DNA of 64,000 nucleotides from Rotaria sordida (Eukaryota > Rotifera > Eurotatoria > Philodinida > Philodinidae): the NCBI GenBank assembly GCA_905250125.1, contig CAJNOL010000637.1:7769-71768 (forward strand). Reading direction: 5' to 3'. A model generated the notes under the pieces. That model saw only the letters and a program-made list of their open reading frames with translations. It was not told the DNA's origin and did not search any database. This document shows, one piece after another, positions 10,701 to 23,861 of the stretch. Each line of letters begins with the position of its first letter. Positions within the stretch are counted from its first letter, which is position 1. The translations under genes were made by a program, and so were the position numbers.

Positions 10701-13700
10701 TTACCCGATCAATGGTTATGGGATATAATCGAAGAATTTATTTATCAATTTCAATCGTTTTGTAATTTTCGTACAAAATTAGCTAAACGAACTGATGATG
10801 ATATTGAACAATTAAAACGAAATATTAAAATTTGGAATGTTCATGCTGTACTTAATGTTATGCATAGTCTTGTTGATAAATCACGAATTGTTGAACAATT
10901 AGAAGCAACAAAAAAAGGAGGTAAAAAAACAAGAAATCAATTCTTTATTTTTATATAGTTGATTTTTTCTTTTTGTTTTTTATGTAGTATCATTCAATCC
11001 TGGTAGTGATTTATTTTGTCAAACAAATCTTTATAAAATGTTTGGATATTTTAGTTTAATTGGTTTATTAAAATTACATACATTAACAAGTGATTATTAT
11101 ATGGCATTAAAAACAATTGAATGTATTGATTTAGATGTTACAAAACAGGTAGATTTTATTTAAGAAAAAATAAATATTATTTTTTTGTTGCTGTATTTTT
11201 AGAATGATGTTTGTCAAGTATTTCATTGTATTGTAGCAACAAATTATCATGCAGGTTTTTGTTATACAATGATGAGAAATTATGAAGATGCTATAAGAGT
11301 TTTTGTTGATACATTACTTTATATTCAACGTAGTAAACCAATTATAGTTGCTCAAACATTTCAAAATGATGCAGTAAGATAAGAAAAACAAACAAAAATT
11401 AACTAATAGTTTTTCTAATTTAATATTTGATTTAAAAATATATATATATATATAGGTTAATAAAACAGCTGATCAAATGATGACATTACTTGCTATTTGT
11501 TTGACATTAAATCCAATGCGTATTGATGAAACAATTTATTTACATTTAAGAGAAAAATTTCTTGATAAATTACCTAAACCATTACTTTGGGTTGGGTAAG
11601 TTTAGATGTTTTGCATAGTTTATTTATATTTTGTTTTTGTTATATTTAGACCAGATGGAAAATTACCATTTCGAGATAGTTTTGCATATGGTAAATCAAG
11701 TTATTTTTATAAAAGAGGAGGAAAAAAAAAAGAAGAATTTCTAAGCATTAGAAATTATCTATTCATTTTTCGTATTCTCATCAGTTTAGTAAAACAGTAC
11801 TGAATACAAAGAAGTTTGTTGATTTAAATACGAGCATCTATAATTGTTTATTGAAGAATTAAATAAAATAGTTTAATGTGCTATTTGAATACAAAAGTTT
11901 TTTCAAAAAAAAAAACCTTGATTTTCTAGGTAAATGTTAGCAAAAAACCAAGCCCGCAATAGAAGGCTAGAAGGATGCAATAATTCCTAGACCATGATGT
12001 CAAAAATGATGTTTTTTCAATATTAAGAATGTAGTTAAAGTTTTCGGAATTGATCGAAAAAAAACCTAGAAAATTCGAATATTCTATCAATTCCGAAATC
12101 TTTTATTTTATACTTCATGGCTTTTGACTACAATTTCGAATAGAGCAAAAAATATTGATTATGATTAATTTAAACAAATACATCGGAACTAGATTCTTAA
12201 TAAGAAAAAAAATGTCACATTTGATATTATATTCAAGAAAATGATACATCCTCTACAAGACCATGGCTTTTCATTCTAGCTGGGAGATTATTCATTTTAT
12301 TCGTTTAATCAATGACTATATGAAATATAATCTGACAAGAGATGATTAAAAATAAATTATCTATAGACATATTTTCATTCAAAAAATCTTTGTATTTTTT
12401 GAAGCGCTAAGTTGTAATGCGTAGATATTTAAATTTTTCTCTTTGAAAATCAACTGAGACTCGACATAGTGTTGTTTTTCTGTAAGTTTTATACTATAAT
12501 AACCAAAACAAAAAAAAAAAGAAAAATACTTTCCATATTCAAACGTAGATCTCAACGAAGAAAAGTTAATTTCTTATGCATTGTTGAATTATCTATTTTA
12601 CTAAGTATATTAACAATCCTTTTAGTATTCATATATAAAATTTCAATTTCATAAACTTAGATCTTTTTCTATTCAAAAATTCAAGTCCAGTATTTTTATC
12701 ATACTGATTTAATATTTAGCTTGTCCAAAATTTATTAGTCCTGCACCAACAATTTTTGAACAACGTAATGATACACAATGGGCGGTAAGAATAATAAAAT
12801 TATATTAGAAGAAAAATTTAATTTGTTTTTTTTTTTTCATATTAGGAACCATTCAATCGACAAATAGAAGTATTTACTGAAGAACTTCAAGAACAAGCAT
12901 ATATTCCTGATGTTCGAAGGTAAGCAAAAAAATTTCAATTTATTTAATTTTTAATTAAAATTTAATTTTGTTTATAGTTATTTAAAATTATATACAACAA
13001 TGAATATTGAAAAATTAGCAACATTTATGGAAAAAGTAATTAAACGCTAAATTCTTTTTTTTTTTCTATAAATTTTATTTCATTTTTAGACACCGCAAGA
13101 AGTTAAACCAATATTATTAACATTTAAAGTTTGTTTATGAAAAAATGTGTTACATTATGTTGTTTTATTTTTTGTTTTAAGCATAAATTAAGTGGTAATG
13201 ATGCAACACAAAAAACAGAAGAAGATTTTCAATCATCAGCTGATATTGATTTTTATATAGATAAAGTAAAAAAAAAAACAAAAGTTATTTTTAGAATTCT
13301 ATTATTACTTTTATGGTTATAGGAAATCATTTATATTGCTGATACAAAAATAACACGACGTTATAGTGATTATCTTGTTAAACAAATTCTTAAATATGAA
13401 GAAGTATGTTGTTGTTTGTTTGTGTTTTTTTTTTTTCATTGAAATAATATTCTCTTATTAACAATTTCACTGAATAACCTTATATAAGTATAAACTCGTA
13501 TAACAAAAGAACGTTCTTCATTTCTGCTTCATTTATACATGTAGTATGTGATAATTTGCAACTGAAAAAATAAATTATTTGTTAATATTAGATGACAAGT
13601 GAATAATAAGAAAAAATGATAGATGAGATCATCTATAAATTATTTATTGAATATGAACAATTTTTAAAAAAATCGAGAAAGATTATTCTGTCGTTTACGA

Positions 13701-14043
13701 TAAATATGTTCATCAAGAGTCAAAAACTAAATATTAAAGTCTATTGTATAGTTATTTGAATTTCGACAATCAATAATTTAGACGAGAATGTGTGCTTATG
13801 AAATGTCTCAATAATCTTTTGTTAAAGAAATTCGGACTAATTGAAATAGTTTTCTTTGACATTGCGCTTTTTCTTTTTGTGATTAAAAAAGACTTTAAGT
13901 TCTAATTAAAAAATACCATCAAGTTTTTCTGCCAAAAATAAATATTTGTGATAACGATAATTATTCATCATGATTTCTTTTTCTTTTAGTTAACACGATC
14001 GATCGTTGAAGCTCTCAGTCCACAGCATGGTGGTAACAAATAA
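7712..14043 (+). CDS. EIF3L: Eukaryotic translation initiation factor 3 subunit L
   Basis: Sixteen exons: 7676-7724, 7777-7918, 7972-8042, 10470-10534, 10605-10920, 10988-11148, 11203-11373, 11456-11595, 11650-11690, 12720-12784, 12846-12919, 12978-13035, 13090-13128, 13182-13265, 13323-13403, 13990-14043. From the in-frame ATG at 7712 they give 524 aa (human 564). Signature stretches are LYKEMYFRHIYA, QWLWDIIEEFIYQFQSF, YKMFGYFSLIGLL, YEDAIRVF, YACPKFISP, LKLYTTM and DFYIDK. These match the PCI-containing eIF3 subunit that helps load mRNA onto the 40S ribosome. The frame is open back to the acceptor at 7675, so an upstream coding exon cannot be excluded. A 5' exon at 7383 would join in phase but is unsupported. 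The N terminus is shorter than in human. Confidence 0.96.
8043..10469 (+). other. Large intron 3 of EIF3L (2.4 kb)
   Basis: The intron is bounded by G|GTTTGC after 8042 and CTCTTTAG before 10470. The open frame that appears to start at 10394 is intronic; the true exon begins at 10470, where alignment to eIF3L resumes in phase. A GC-richer patch near 9398-9482 contains a perfect 7-bp stem hairpin at 9461-9478 (GCCCGGT/ACCGGGC) and reads like a fragment of a dispersed element. I see no other gene inside. Confidence 0.6.
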
Positions 14044-15528
14044 AAAAGAAAATACAAAAAAAAACAAACAAGTCCAAAAAATTATACGTCTCATCATATA
14101 CTATTCTCTTTTTTTGTCTTGTTACTGTTGTTCTAATTATTTTATCTAGCAACGAAAAAAACATACGCGTTGATATATATCAATTATGATGATGAGCAAA
14201 TAAAAAATAAATTACTATTAAACATCAACATCAGATTGTTTTTTCATATAAATTGATATTTTTTTTTTACTACTAATAGTACAACCAATATTTGCTGATA
14301 ATATTAATAACGAAAAAAACAGATCAATATCTATTTTTGATTGAAAGTATTTAAAGAAAATATTTGTCGATTGATTTAAATTATGATCTTCGAAAACGAA
14401 AAAAAAAAAAGATCGATCGATGATAATTTACATTTCAAAATCTATTTCTATTATACTTGAAAAAAAAACCTCTTGTTTACATGCTTTTAAGATTTTGTTG
14501 GCATGTTTTGTTTTGTTGTTACATTGGTTACTATTCAAAAAGACTGAGTGGTTTTCTTATATAAACATAAAATGAATAATTGAAATATTTCGTGGAAAAA
14601 TGAATAATTCCATAGAGAATTTAAAATGCAGTGACTTAACAAATTAATCCACTTAAATTTTTGTTGTTTTGTTAGCAACGTTTTTCTTTCAAAATACATC
14701 AAAATAAGATTTATATTTGTATACAGGGTAGTTATTTTTTTTTTTTTGCATTTGAAAATAATGAGTTGGCACGATTCCCATGTCGGCATGACAATATAAA
14801 AGAAGAAAGACAAAAAAAAATTTCAAATACTCTAGTTCTTTAATAGTATATCATAAAAAGAAAAAAATTAGACGAGTTGTAAATGGAATGTAGTAGAGAG
14901 GGCGTGAGGTACAGAAGAATAAAAAAAACAGCAAGATTTTGCGATGGATGTTAATATATGAAGAGGAAGAGAGACGTATGGTTCGATGTTTTGTCTCGCT
15001 ATTGATTGGTTCATACTTCTATTTATACGAAAGCAAAGCAAAGAAATAGAAAAAAAAAAATGAATAAATTATAGCATCTGCACAGCTGATGATGAAGTTA
15101 TAATGAATCCATAAAAAAAGAAGCAACAAAATCCAAGGTTCTTTCTTCATCACATAAAATATCACACCTATACGAAATCATTTAATGTTAATATTTATCC
15201 ATCTATCATTCTCGCACCTTGACGTCAAATTTTAATCAAACACATTCTTTTCATATTATCTCAGATCAATTAGTATTATAATATATTTTTAAAATTCTAC
15301 TTCCCTTTTCTTCAAATATTAACAATATGAATTAATTTTCTGATCGATCACAGAAAGAAAGAAAAACAACAAGGCATATTTTTCTATAATTCACATTGCT
15401 ACGATACCAACAACGAAATACAACATTCAGGTAAAGAGAAATAAAAAAAACAAAATAAAAACACAAAAAATGACTATTTTTTCAATATAATATAACATTA
15501 TATAGGTCAAATTTCATTATATAGTATA
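14044..15528. other. Intergenic, EIF3L to NPC1
   Basis: About 1.5 kb of AT-rich sequence with homopolymer runs. I see no coding exon with matching splice sites and no structured RNA. The proximal part should hold the EIF3L 3' UTR and the distal part the NPC1 promoter. TATAG at 15501-15505 and ATAG at 15521-15524 are possible acceptors just before the NPC1 start. Confidence 0.5.
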
Positions 15529-18500
15529 ATGAAATACAAATTACTATCATTGATTATATTTATTTGTGTAAGTTAAACGTTTTTTGTTTTCGAAATAAAT
15601 AATTGTTTCTTTTTGTTTTTTTCGTTTTAAAGTTTAAATATATTTCAACCAAATGTATTTGGTATGAAGGTATACGTGATGGTTTTAATCAAGTTTATCG
15701 AAATGGTCAACCAAAACCATTACCATTAACAGACATTAGTCTTTTAAATGAAATGTGTCCACATATTCCAACTACTGAAGGTTGACTTTTTATGATCAAA
15801 AATAAAAGAAAAAAAAAAAACTTTTGTATTTCTTTTTAAGGTGTTTCACCTCTTTTATGTTGTGATGGAAAACAATTAACTGAAATACAAAAATTTAAAT
15901 ATATTGTTGATAATTTAATTGGTCGATGTCCATCATGTTATTTTAATTTTTTACGTATTTTTTGTGAAATGTCTTGTAATCCAGATCATGATCAATTTAT
16001 ATGGCCATTAGAAATTTTCAATATAACTCGACCTAATAATGAAGAAGTTTCTATTAAAGGTAATGAAGATGAAGTTATAAGAAAAGATTGGGCTTTAACT
16101 GATTATGTTGATCCTGAAGAAGAACAAGAACATGATGCAGATAAAGCTACATCAAAAGTTGTTACAAAACCTATTGAAACAGTTGAAGTTATTAAAAAAC
16201 TACGATATTTTATATCAGAAGAACAAGCGAATGATTTTATTAATTCATGCTGGTAACAAAAAAAAAGAAAGCATTTTTATTAGTTAATTTGAATAATAAT
16301 TTTTTTTTTCCATTTTCAAAAAGGAGTGTTCGTATTAATTTTCAATATGCTGTCGATATTTTATGTGGTTCATTAAATCGTGCATGTGATGTTAAAAAAT
16401 TATTTCAATATATTGGTTTAAAAAATGCTCAATCACCAATTAAAATTGATTTTATTTTTGTTAATGGTACATATTATGATAAAGAAATAAAACGTACATT
16501 TCAACCATCAAAAGCAAAAATGTTTGCTTGTGATCAACCAGTTGTATTACCACATTTATCAAGAGAAAAATGTACATGTATGGATTGTAATGCTATGTGT
16601 CCAAAAATAAATCATACAAAAAAAGAAAGTTTTATTTCAAAAAATGGTACATTCATAGAAAAATTTAAAGAAAAAATATATAAGCTTCATATTATAACAA
16701 TTATTGCTATTGGACTTTATAGTGTATTTGTTATTATATTTATTTTTGCATGTCTATATGAATGTATACCGAATTTGAAACGTAATAAAAAAAGTTCTCT
16801 TGTTGAAAGTAAGAAAATTTTAAATTTTATATAGGAAAATGTTTTTTTTTTTGTGGTTGTTTTTATTATTAGATATACGAAATGATAAAACAGATGAAAT
16901 CGAAGGTGAAAAAAAGAATCTCAATGGAGGTCCTATTAAAGATGAATCTGATTCTGAAGCATCATTTAGTGAACAACAAGGTGGTTTCTTAGATAACATA
17001 GGAATGAAAATTGATGATGGATTACATCATATATTTACTGTGTATGTATTTTATTTTTCTATCGAATAAAGCAAATAAAAACAAAATTCTTTTCTCTTTT
17101 TAGTATTGGTCGATTCTGTGCTTACAATCCAAGATATACAATTATACCTGTATTAACTATAATATTCGTTTTATGTTTTGGTAGTCGTTATTATACAGTA
17201 ACTACAGATCCAGTAGATCTTTGGGTAGCATCAAATTCTCGAGCACGTCAAGAAAAAGCATATTTCGATGAAAAATTTGGGTAAAAAAAGTCTTTTTTTA
17301 TGTTTTTTTTCAATTAAAAAACGAAAAGGAAAACATTTCTTTTAGACCATTTTATCGTATTGCACATTTAATACTTGTACCAAAAAATAAAAAAAATATT
17401 AGTCTTCTATATAAAACTCCATTGGAAGCTGAAGAAAAATATACATTTGGACCTGTATTTGAACGAAATTTTCTTCTTGATGCATTACGTTTACAATTAT
17501 TTGTTGAAAATTTTAATGTAACAGCTGCATCTGGTAAAACAATTTATTTAAATAATACATGTTATAAACCACTTGAACCTGATAATAATAATTGTGCTAT
17601 ATTATCATTATTTCAATATCATCAAAATAATTTAACATTTCTTTCACAAGAACGTTTATATCCATCACAATATCTTGAATGTATTCAAGCACCATTAACA
17701 CAACAAACAAAATCATTTCAACGTACATGTATGGGTAAATTTGGTGGTCCTATTGATCCTTATATGGTACTTGGTGCCTTTCCATCACATGATGGTGTAC
17801 CAGATTATGCTAAAGCTCAAGCACTTATTATAACAATAATAATAAATAATCAACGTAAAAATAAAGAAAATGTAAATGAACAACTTGAAGATACACTTTT
17901 ATGGGAACAACATTTTTTACAATATATGAAAACATATAATTCAAAATGGTTTGATGTTAAATATCGTGCTGAACGATCAATTGAAGATGAAATTGAACGT
18001 GAATCAAAATCAGATATAAAAACAGTGCTTATATCATATTTAATTATGTTTCTTTATATTGCTATTGCATTAGGTCGAATAAGAAATATTCGACATCTTT
18101 TTGTTGATATGAAAGTTTCATTAGGTATTGCCGGTGTTGCACTCGTTACTCTTAGTGTATGGGCTAGTGTTGGAATTTTTTCATATATGAAAATTCCAAC
18201 AACATTGATTATATTTGAAGTTATACCATTTCTTGTATTAGCTGTTGGTGTTGGTAAGTCAAAAAAAAAAAACAAACATTAAAAATAGAAAATTTTCTAT
18301 TGAATTATAATGTAAGATTAGAAAGAAAGGAAGAATGCGTCCATGCTTTTTGGTTACCTTGCGGTCTAGGGTAGAGTTCATCGGATCATACCCGGACCCG
18401 AACCCGAACCCGATCGGGTCCGGATATGATCCGATGGGCTATAGTCTACGATGCTGTCACTAACTAATCACAGGAGCGGATGTTTTATGTCACATCGTAA

Positions 18501-21500
18501 TCGGTATATTATCAGACGAGTAATGCTAGATAAATAGCCTTTAGTGACTTGACTGATGATATCAAGGTTTGAAGACTGTACCCTGTGGATATGTATCGAA
18601 CTACATAGCCAATTAATAAATTCTAATAGGATATAATTAATTATTTATTTCTTGTTAACTAAATGTTTTATCTTTGTATGTAAGATTATAAAGACTTTTG
18701 TTTTAGTTACTAAGAAAGAAAGATTTTTCAAGCCCAGAAAGAGAAATGTCAAAAATTTTGTTTTTTTCTGACCAATGAAAAAAAAATGTGTTCTTTTTTT
18801 TTCTTATTTACATTAAGTCATTATAGATCGAACTTTTAGATTATATATTAATTCCTTATGGTATAGACATACAACAAACTATTGAAATCTTATAAACACG
18901 ATTAAGACATCTATAGATAGTTATAATGAAATTTAACATTACTATTCTTATGTATATTTCATAGTTAGTATTTTTGAATGTTCTATGAAAGTTAGAAGGA
19001 TAATTCTACCAAGTCGATCAGTTTTGTTCGTGAAATACACAATCATTGTATTAGAAATTATTTGATTAGTTCTATCGAGAAAAACAAAATATTCATTGTT
19101 ATCAGAATTTTCTAAATAAATAAATGTCTATAGAAAAATTTGAACAAAACAATTTTCGTTTATTTATTCAATAGATAATATATTTATATTAACTCAATCA
19201 ATTCAACGTGATCAACGTTTACTCAATGAAGATGTTGAATCACAAATAGGTCGTATTGTTGGTCGTGTAGGTCCAGCTATGTTATTAACATCTGTATCTG
19301 AAAGTATTGCATTTTTTCTCGGTGCATTAACACCTATGCCAGCTGTTCGTTTATTCAGTTTATATGCAGCTGTATCTGTTTTAATTGATTTTTTTCTTCA
19401 AATAACAATATTTGTTACATTTATTACACTTGATCATAAACGAACAATTGAAAATCGTATTGATGTTTTTTGTTGTTTACAAATTTCACGTGATAAAACA
19501 AATAGTCAACCTCGTTGTTTAAGTTTACCACGAGTTAGTTGGTTTAAACCAAAGATAAGTAAAAAAAGACCTTCTATATCAAATAATCAAAGTCCATTAC
19601 AAACACCATTAGGATCAATAAAATCTGATGAAACAAATAAAAATATATTTCGTCAATCATCAAAAATAGAACCATGTGAAGAACATTTAATGGAAATGGA
19701 TGGATTTTTATTTAGTTTATTTAAAAAATATTATGCACCATTTATAATGAATTGTTATGTACGACCAACAGTTATATTTATATTTTTTACATGGCTTGCA
19801 TTAAGTATTGCTTTATTACCATATGTTAAAGTTGGTTTAGAACAAAATATAACAATGGCAAAAGATTCATATATGATTGATTATTTTTCAGCATTAAAAG
19901 AATATTTTGCTGTTGGACCACCTGTCTATTTCGTTATTACACAAGGTAATAATAAATAAATAAATTTCTATAGATTTATTTATTTGTTTGTTTGTTTTTT
20001 CTAGGTATTGATTATAGTAATATAAATGCAAGTAATATGATATGTGCAAGTGCGGGTTGTTCATCGAAATCAATGGCAAATCAATTAGGTATTGCATCGT
20101 TACGTCCATCTGAAACACGTATTGCACAAATAGGTACAACATGGCTTGATGATTATTATGATTGGTTACGTCATCGTGGTTCAACACCATGTTGTCGTTT
20201 ACATGAAACAACAGGAGGTTTTTGTTCAACAAATGCACCATTAAATGCAAATTGTCATCCTTGTACACGTAGTACAACACGTGAAGCTTTAACACATTAT
20301 GAATTTACAAAATTTTTACCATATTTTTTGAAAGATAATCCAAATTATAAATGTGCCAAAGGTGGTCATGCTGCACATGGTAATAGTGTAGCATTATCAG
20401 ACGAAGATAAAACTGTAGAAACAAGTTTAATTATGGGTTATCATAGTCTTTTAATAAGTTCAGGTGATTTTATAGAAGCAATGAAACAAGCATATATTCT
20501 AACAGATACTATCACACGAACATTACAAACAGCTGGTTATGATGTGAAAGTTTTTCCATACAGGTATGAAGAGAATAATTTAATTCATATTATTATAATT
20601 TTTTTTTGTTTTTCGTTGTAGTATATTTTATGTATTTTATGAACAATATTTGACTATTTGGCATGATGTATTTATGAATTTATCTATATCAGCAGCAGCT
20701 ATTTTTGTTGCTACATTTATTTTACTTGGTTTTGATATAATGTCAGCATTTATTATAACATTAACTATTGCTATGTAAGAAATTTCAAATGAATTTTTTG
20801 ATTTCCATAAAATGATAGTAATCAACATTTGTCTAAAAAGACTTAGTTTATCATTTGAATGAAATTATTCAACATAAAAGATTTAAATACACAGTTGTTT
20901 TGAAAATTATTCAATCAGATTTATTTTTAAATATTTTTCACGCATCGTAAACACTAATAAGAGTCCTCATAATGACTTGTGTAGAGAATTACTATTTAGA
21001 TTTTTATTAGCGTTTACGATAATTGAAAAAAAAACTTGTGTGAATCATAATAAAATTCAAACTTTTGATCGTATATTTCTTTTAGGATAACTTGTGATAT
21101 GATAGCCATGATGTATATATGGAATATTGAAATGAATGCTATTTCACTTGTCAATCTGGTTATGTCAGTTGGCATATCACTTGAATTTTGTGCTCATATA
21201 TGTCGTGATTTTATTTTATCAGCTAAAGGTTCACGTTTAAAACGAGCTGAAAAAGCACTTGCATATATGGGTAGTTCAGTATGTTAACATTATTTATTTT
21301 ATATATGATTAGAAAAATTTTATAAAATAAAATTTTTTTTTTCTTCTTTGATCTTAATTTAGGTTTTTAGCGGTATAACATTAACAAAAATTGGCGGCAT
21401 TGTTGTACTTGGCTTTTCACATTCTCAACTTTTTCATATATTTTATTTTCGCATGTTTATTTGCATTGTTTCATTCGGTGCTGCTCATGGCCTAATATTT

Positions 21501-21687
21501 TTGCCTGTTTTACTCAGCTATATTGGTAACTATAAAAAAAAAACAAAGACGAGCGAATTTTATTAATTAAAATTATTCTTTTCTTTAAGGCCCAAGTCCT
21601 AATCATATACGTAAAACTCGTATACATCGTTCAAGATCAATGAGAAAATCACATCCATTACAAGCGATGTCAACTGAAATGTCCTAA
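15529..21687 (+). CDS. NPC1: NPC intracellular cholesterol transporter 1
   Basis: Thirteen exons: 15529-15567, 15633-15780, 15841-16252, 16324-16808, 16873-17041, 17104-17280, 17346-18253, 19175-19945, 20005-20563, 20622-20774, 21086-21278, 21363-21525, 21590-21687. They encode about 1424 aa (human 1278). A short hydrophobic signal peptide precedes the Cys-rich sterol-binding N domain ([18 protein letters not shown]). Next come the first TM segment, TTDPVDLW, the middle luminal domain ([13 protein letters not shown]), a sterol-sensing domain at about residues 700-868 ([20 protein letters not shown]), the Cys-rich luminal domain (SCCRL-type Cys pattern, CAKGGHAA) and the C-terminal TM bundle ([13 protein letters not shown]). 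Its role is sterol export from late endosomes and lysosomes. The N domain carries a Lys/Glu-rich insertion. The C terminus ends AMSTEMS, without the dileucine signal of vertebrate NPC1. Confidence 0.97.
18379..18436. repeat. GC-rich near-perfect palindrome in an NPC1 intron
   Basis: Arms 18379-18399 and 18416-18436 match at 20 of 21 positions as an inverted repeat. The 16-nt loop is built on repeats of AACCCG. The GC content stands out sharply against the surrounding intron (18254-19174). It could be the hairpin end of a mobile element; the related repeat at 18453-18536 begins 17 bp downstream. Confidence 0.8.
18453..18536. repeat. Dispersed repeat, copy A (NPC1 intron)
   Basis: This segment aligns by eye with 22619-22697. 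Shared blocks include CACTAACTA, TTATGTCACA versus GTATGTCACA, and ATTATC(A/G)GA(C/T)GAGTAAT. It is an imperfect copy of an unnamed repeat family in the same orientation. Its ends are not determined. Confidence 0.55.
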
Positions 21688-23861
21688 AATTCGAATGTTT
21701 CATTCAAAAAAAAAAAAACAACAAAAAAGATATGCATTTGTCTCAAGTTGAAATGATATGTTCGAAACAATAAAAAAAAGATATAATCTCATTTTTATCA
21801 ACAAGAGAATCTCTATACCGGTGCACATCACTCTTTGTTGCTACCGAAATGCATATATTTTTCTCTTTTTTTTTTTCGTTTTTGTCTTTTATCCATCCGT
21901 ACATCGCCGTCCATAATTGTCTATGTACAGCTAACTATCAAAAAAAAAGGAACAAAAATAAGTTGTTGTTTTTTTCTCCTCTTTGTGATTTTTTTTTTGT
22001 TGGATTTCGTACGTCAAAAATAGAAGAGAACACGTAGGAAATTTTTCTCTCAGTTTTTCTTTTTATTAATCTGTGTCAGTTGTTTTATTTTTTGTCGGAA
22101 AAACGAGAAATTCGTTTTTATATATATATATATATCTGATCGCCATCCAATGACAGACATGTCACTGACAAGTCAGATGATGATATTTTTCTTCTGTGTT
22201 TTTTCCTGTATGATTATATTTGCATTGCACACGCAAAAAGCTTTGTTTTTTTTGTTCTTGTTGCTTTTTAGTTTTTCGTTTCTCTGTAGTGTATTCATTT
22301 TATTTATTACTTTTTCTTTTGTTCATTTGGCTTTATTTTCATCCCTCAAGCGTTTCTTGTTATTTATCGCGATTGTTCACATTGCACGCACTATGCTTTT
22401 AGTACGAACAAAAAAATATATATATACATACAAAGACATTGTAAATTATGTGAAGATTAATGAGCAGAAGCAGTTAGATTTTGAAAATTTATTCCTATTT
22501 AAAAGAAAGAAGAATACGTTTGCCTTAAGGCTATCTAGCGAGCGATGCAATATTCTGATATTTTCGTGCTACCTATACAGAAGGGCAACTTGACACAGAA
22601 TTCTTGTGCTTCTCATACACACTAACTACCTGTGAGAGCACCTGTTGTATGTCACAACGTAGTCAACATGTTATCGGATGAGTAATTCGAGACAAACTTT
22701 TCGAGGGTTATTCCATGGTTAATGTGGTACTGAGGTGTCAACATAATATCTTGTAGTTACGTGTCAGAATAACGCAACCTCTAACCCATGGTGACCTACT
22801 TGTATTGATTGATATTTGATGAAAGATGAATAGATAAATTTTCATATATTGAAAAATTACTTTTACGTAATGTGATGAGTCTTCTGAGAAAATAATTGAT
22901 TTCTCTTAGGTCAATGCGATATTTTATAATATTAGCAGAATGATTAAAGATTAGATTTTATATGATATTCCAACATAAAAGAACTTTTTGATAAATATCT
23001 TGCATATATATAAGAAAAATTATTTTATGATATTTTGTTCTTTTTTTTTAACATATCTTGAATAAAAAGAATATTTTAAAGAAAAATTATTTCTACTTAA
23101 CCTATATTTATTGATTAATTAAATATTTGATAAGTAATAAAAATTTTTATTGAAATATACTTAAATCTAAGTATTCATTGAATTAATATGTTTGATCAAC
23201 AAATGTCATATAAAAATTCCTACAAATAAAACAATTATTTCATAATATATAAGTATTTATTCAATAGGTCATGTTATTCACAAGAGTAAATTGATTTTTG
23301 AATTCTTCAATAGAGAATATTGAGATAAGTAAATCATTTAAACTATCAAACAGATAGAATTAATTTTGCATACTTCTTAATCTTTAGAAACAAAAAAAAA
23401 AGAATATCTACAGACTTGTATCAAGATAAAATCCTAATAGAAAGAAAAAAAACTTGTTTCATCTTTATGAACATATTTGACTGAAAATACTACGTAATTT
23501 ATTAACCTATAAATAACCTATTGAATAGATCGATAAAATATATTGTATTTTTATTTCTTCGAATCGAATATTCATTAATTACAATTCACTTGATAATTGA
23601 TTCCTATGTATAATATGCAATTTATTATTTTTTAATGGATGATTTCTTTCTTTTCTTTTTTTTTCTCTCAATCAAGCAACGAACACATCATTAATATCAA
23701 GGACAAAAAAACAAACAAATAGGAAAAAAAAAACGAACATATAAATTTTATAGATATTTCTTATTAAAAAAAAACAAACAAACAAAAATGTTCTTTGAGC
23801 TTATCTTTTCTTTTCTTTTCTCAAATATATTCGTAACATATGTACAAAAAAAAAAAATTAA
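21688..23861. other. Intergenic, between the convergent NPC1 and NCK-like genes
   Basis: Both flanking genes end here, so this holds their two 3' UTRs. The first kilobase is very T-rich on the plus strand and produces long but low-complexity open frames (for example 22150-22593, dominated by Phe, Leu, Ser and Cys) that I do not accept as genes. Copy B of a dispersed repeat lies at 22619-22697. Nothing else is recognisable. Confidence 0.5.
22619..22697. repeat. Dispersed repeat, copy B
   Basis: An imperfect second copy of the sequence at 18453-18536, same orientation, about 4.1 kb downstream. No flanking inverted repeat comparable to 18379-18436 was noticed next to this copy. Confidence 0.55.

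Noticed and set aside
18054-18275. Minus-strand open frame opposite NPC1
   Set aside because: Antisense shadow of the sterol-sensing domain exon.
22150-22593. 147-codon open frame after NPC1
   Set aside because: Low-complexity Phe/Leu/Ser/Cys peptide from a T-rich stretch, no homology features and no splice context; probably NPC1 3' UTR or spacer.
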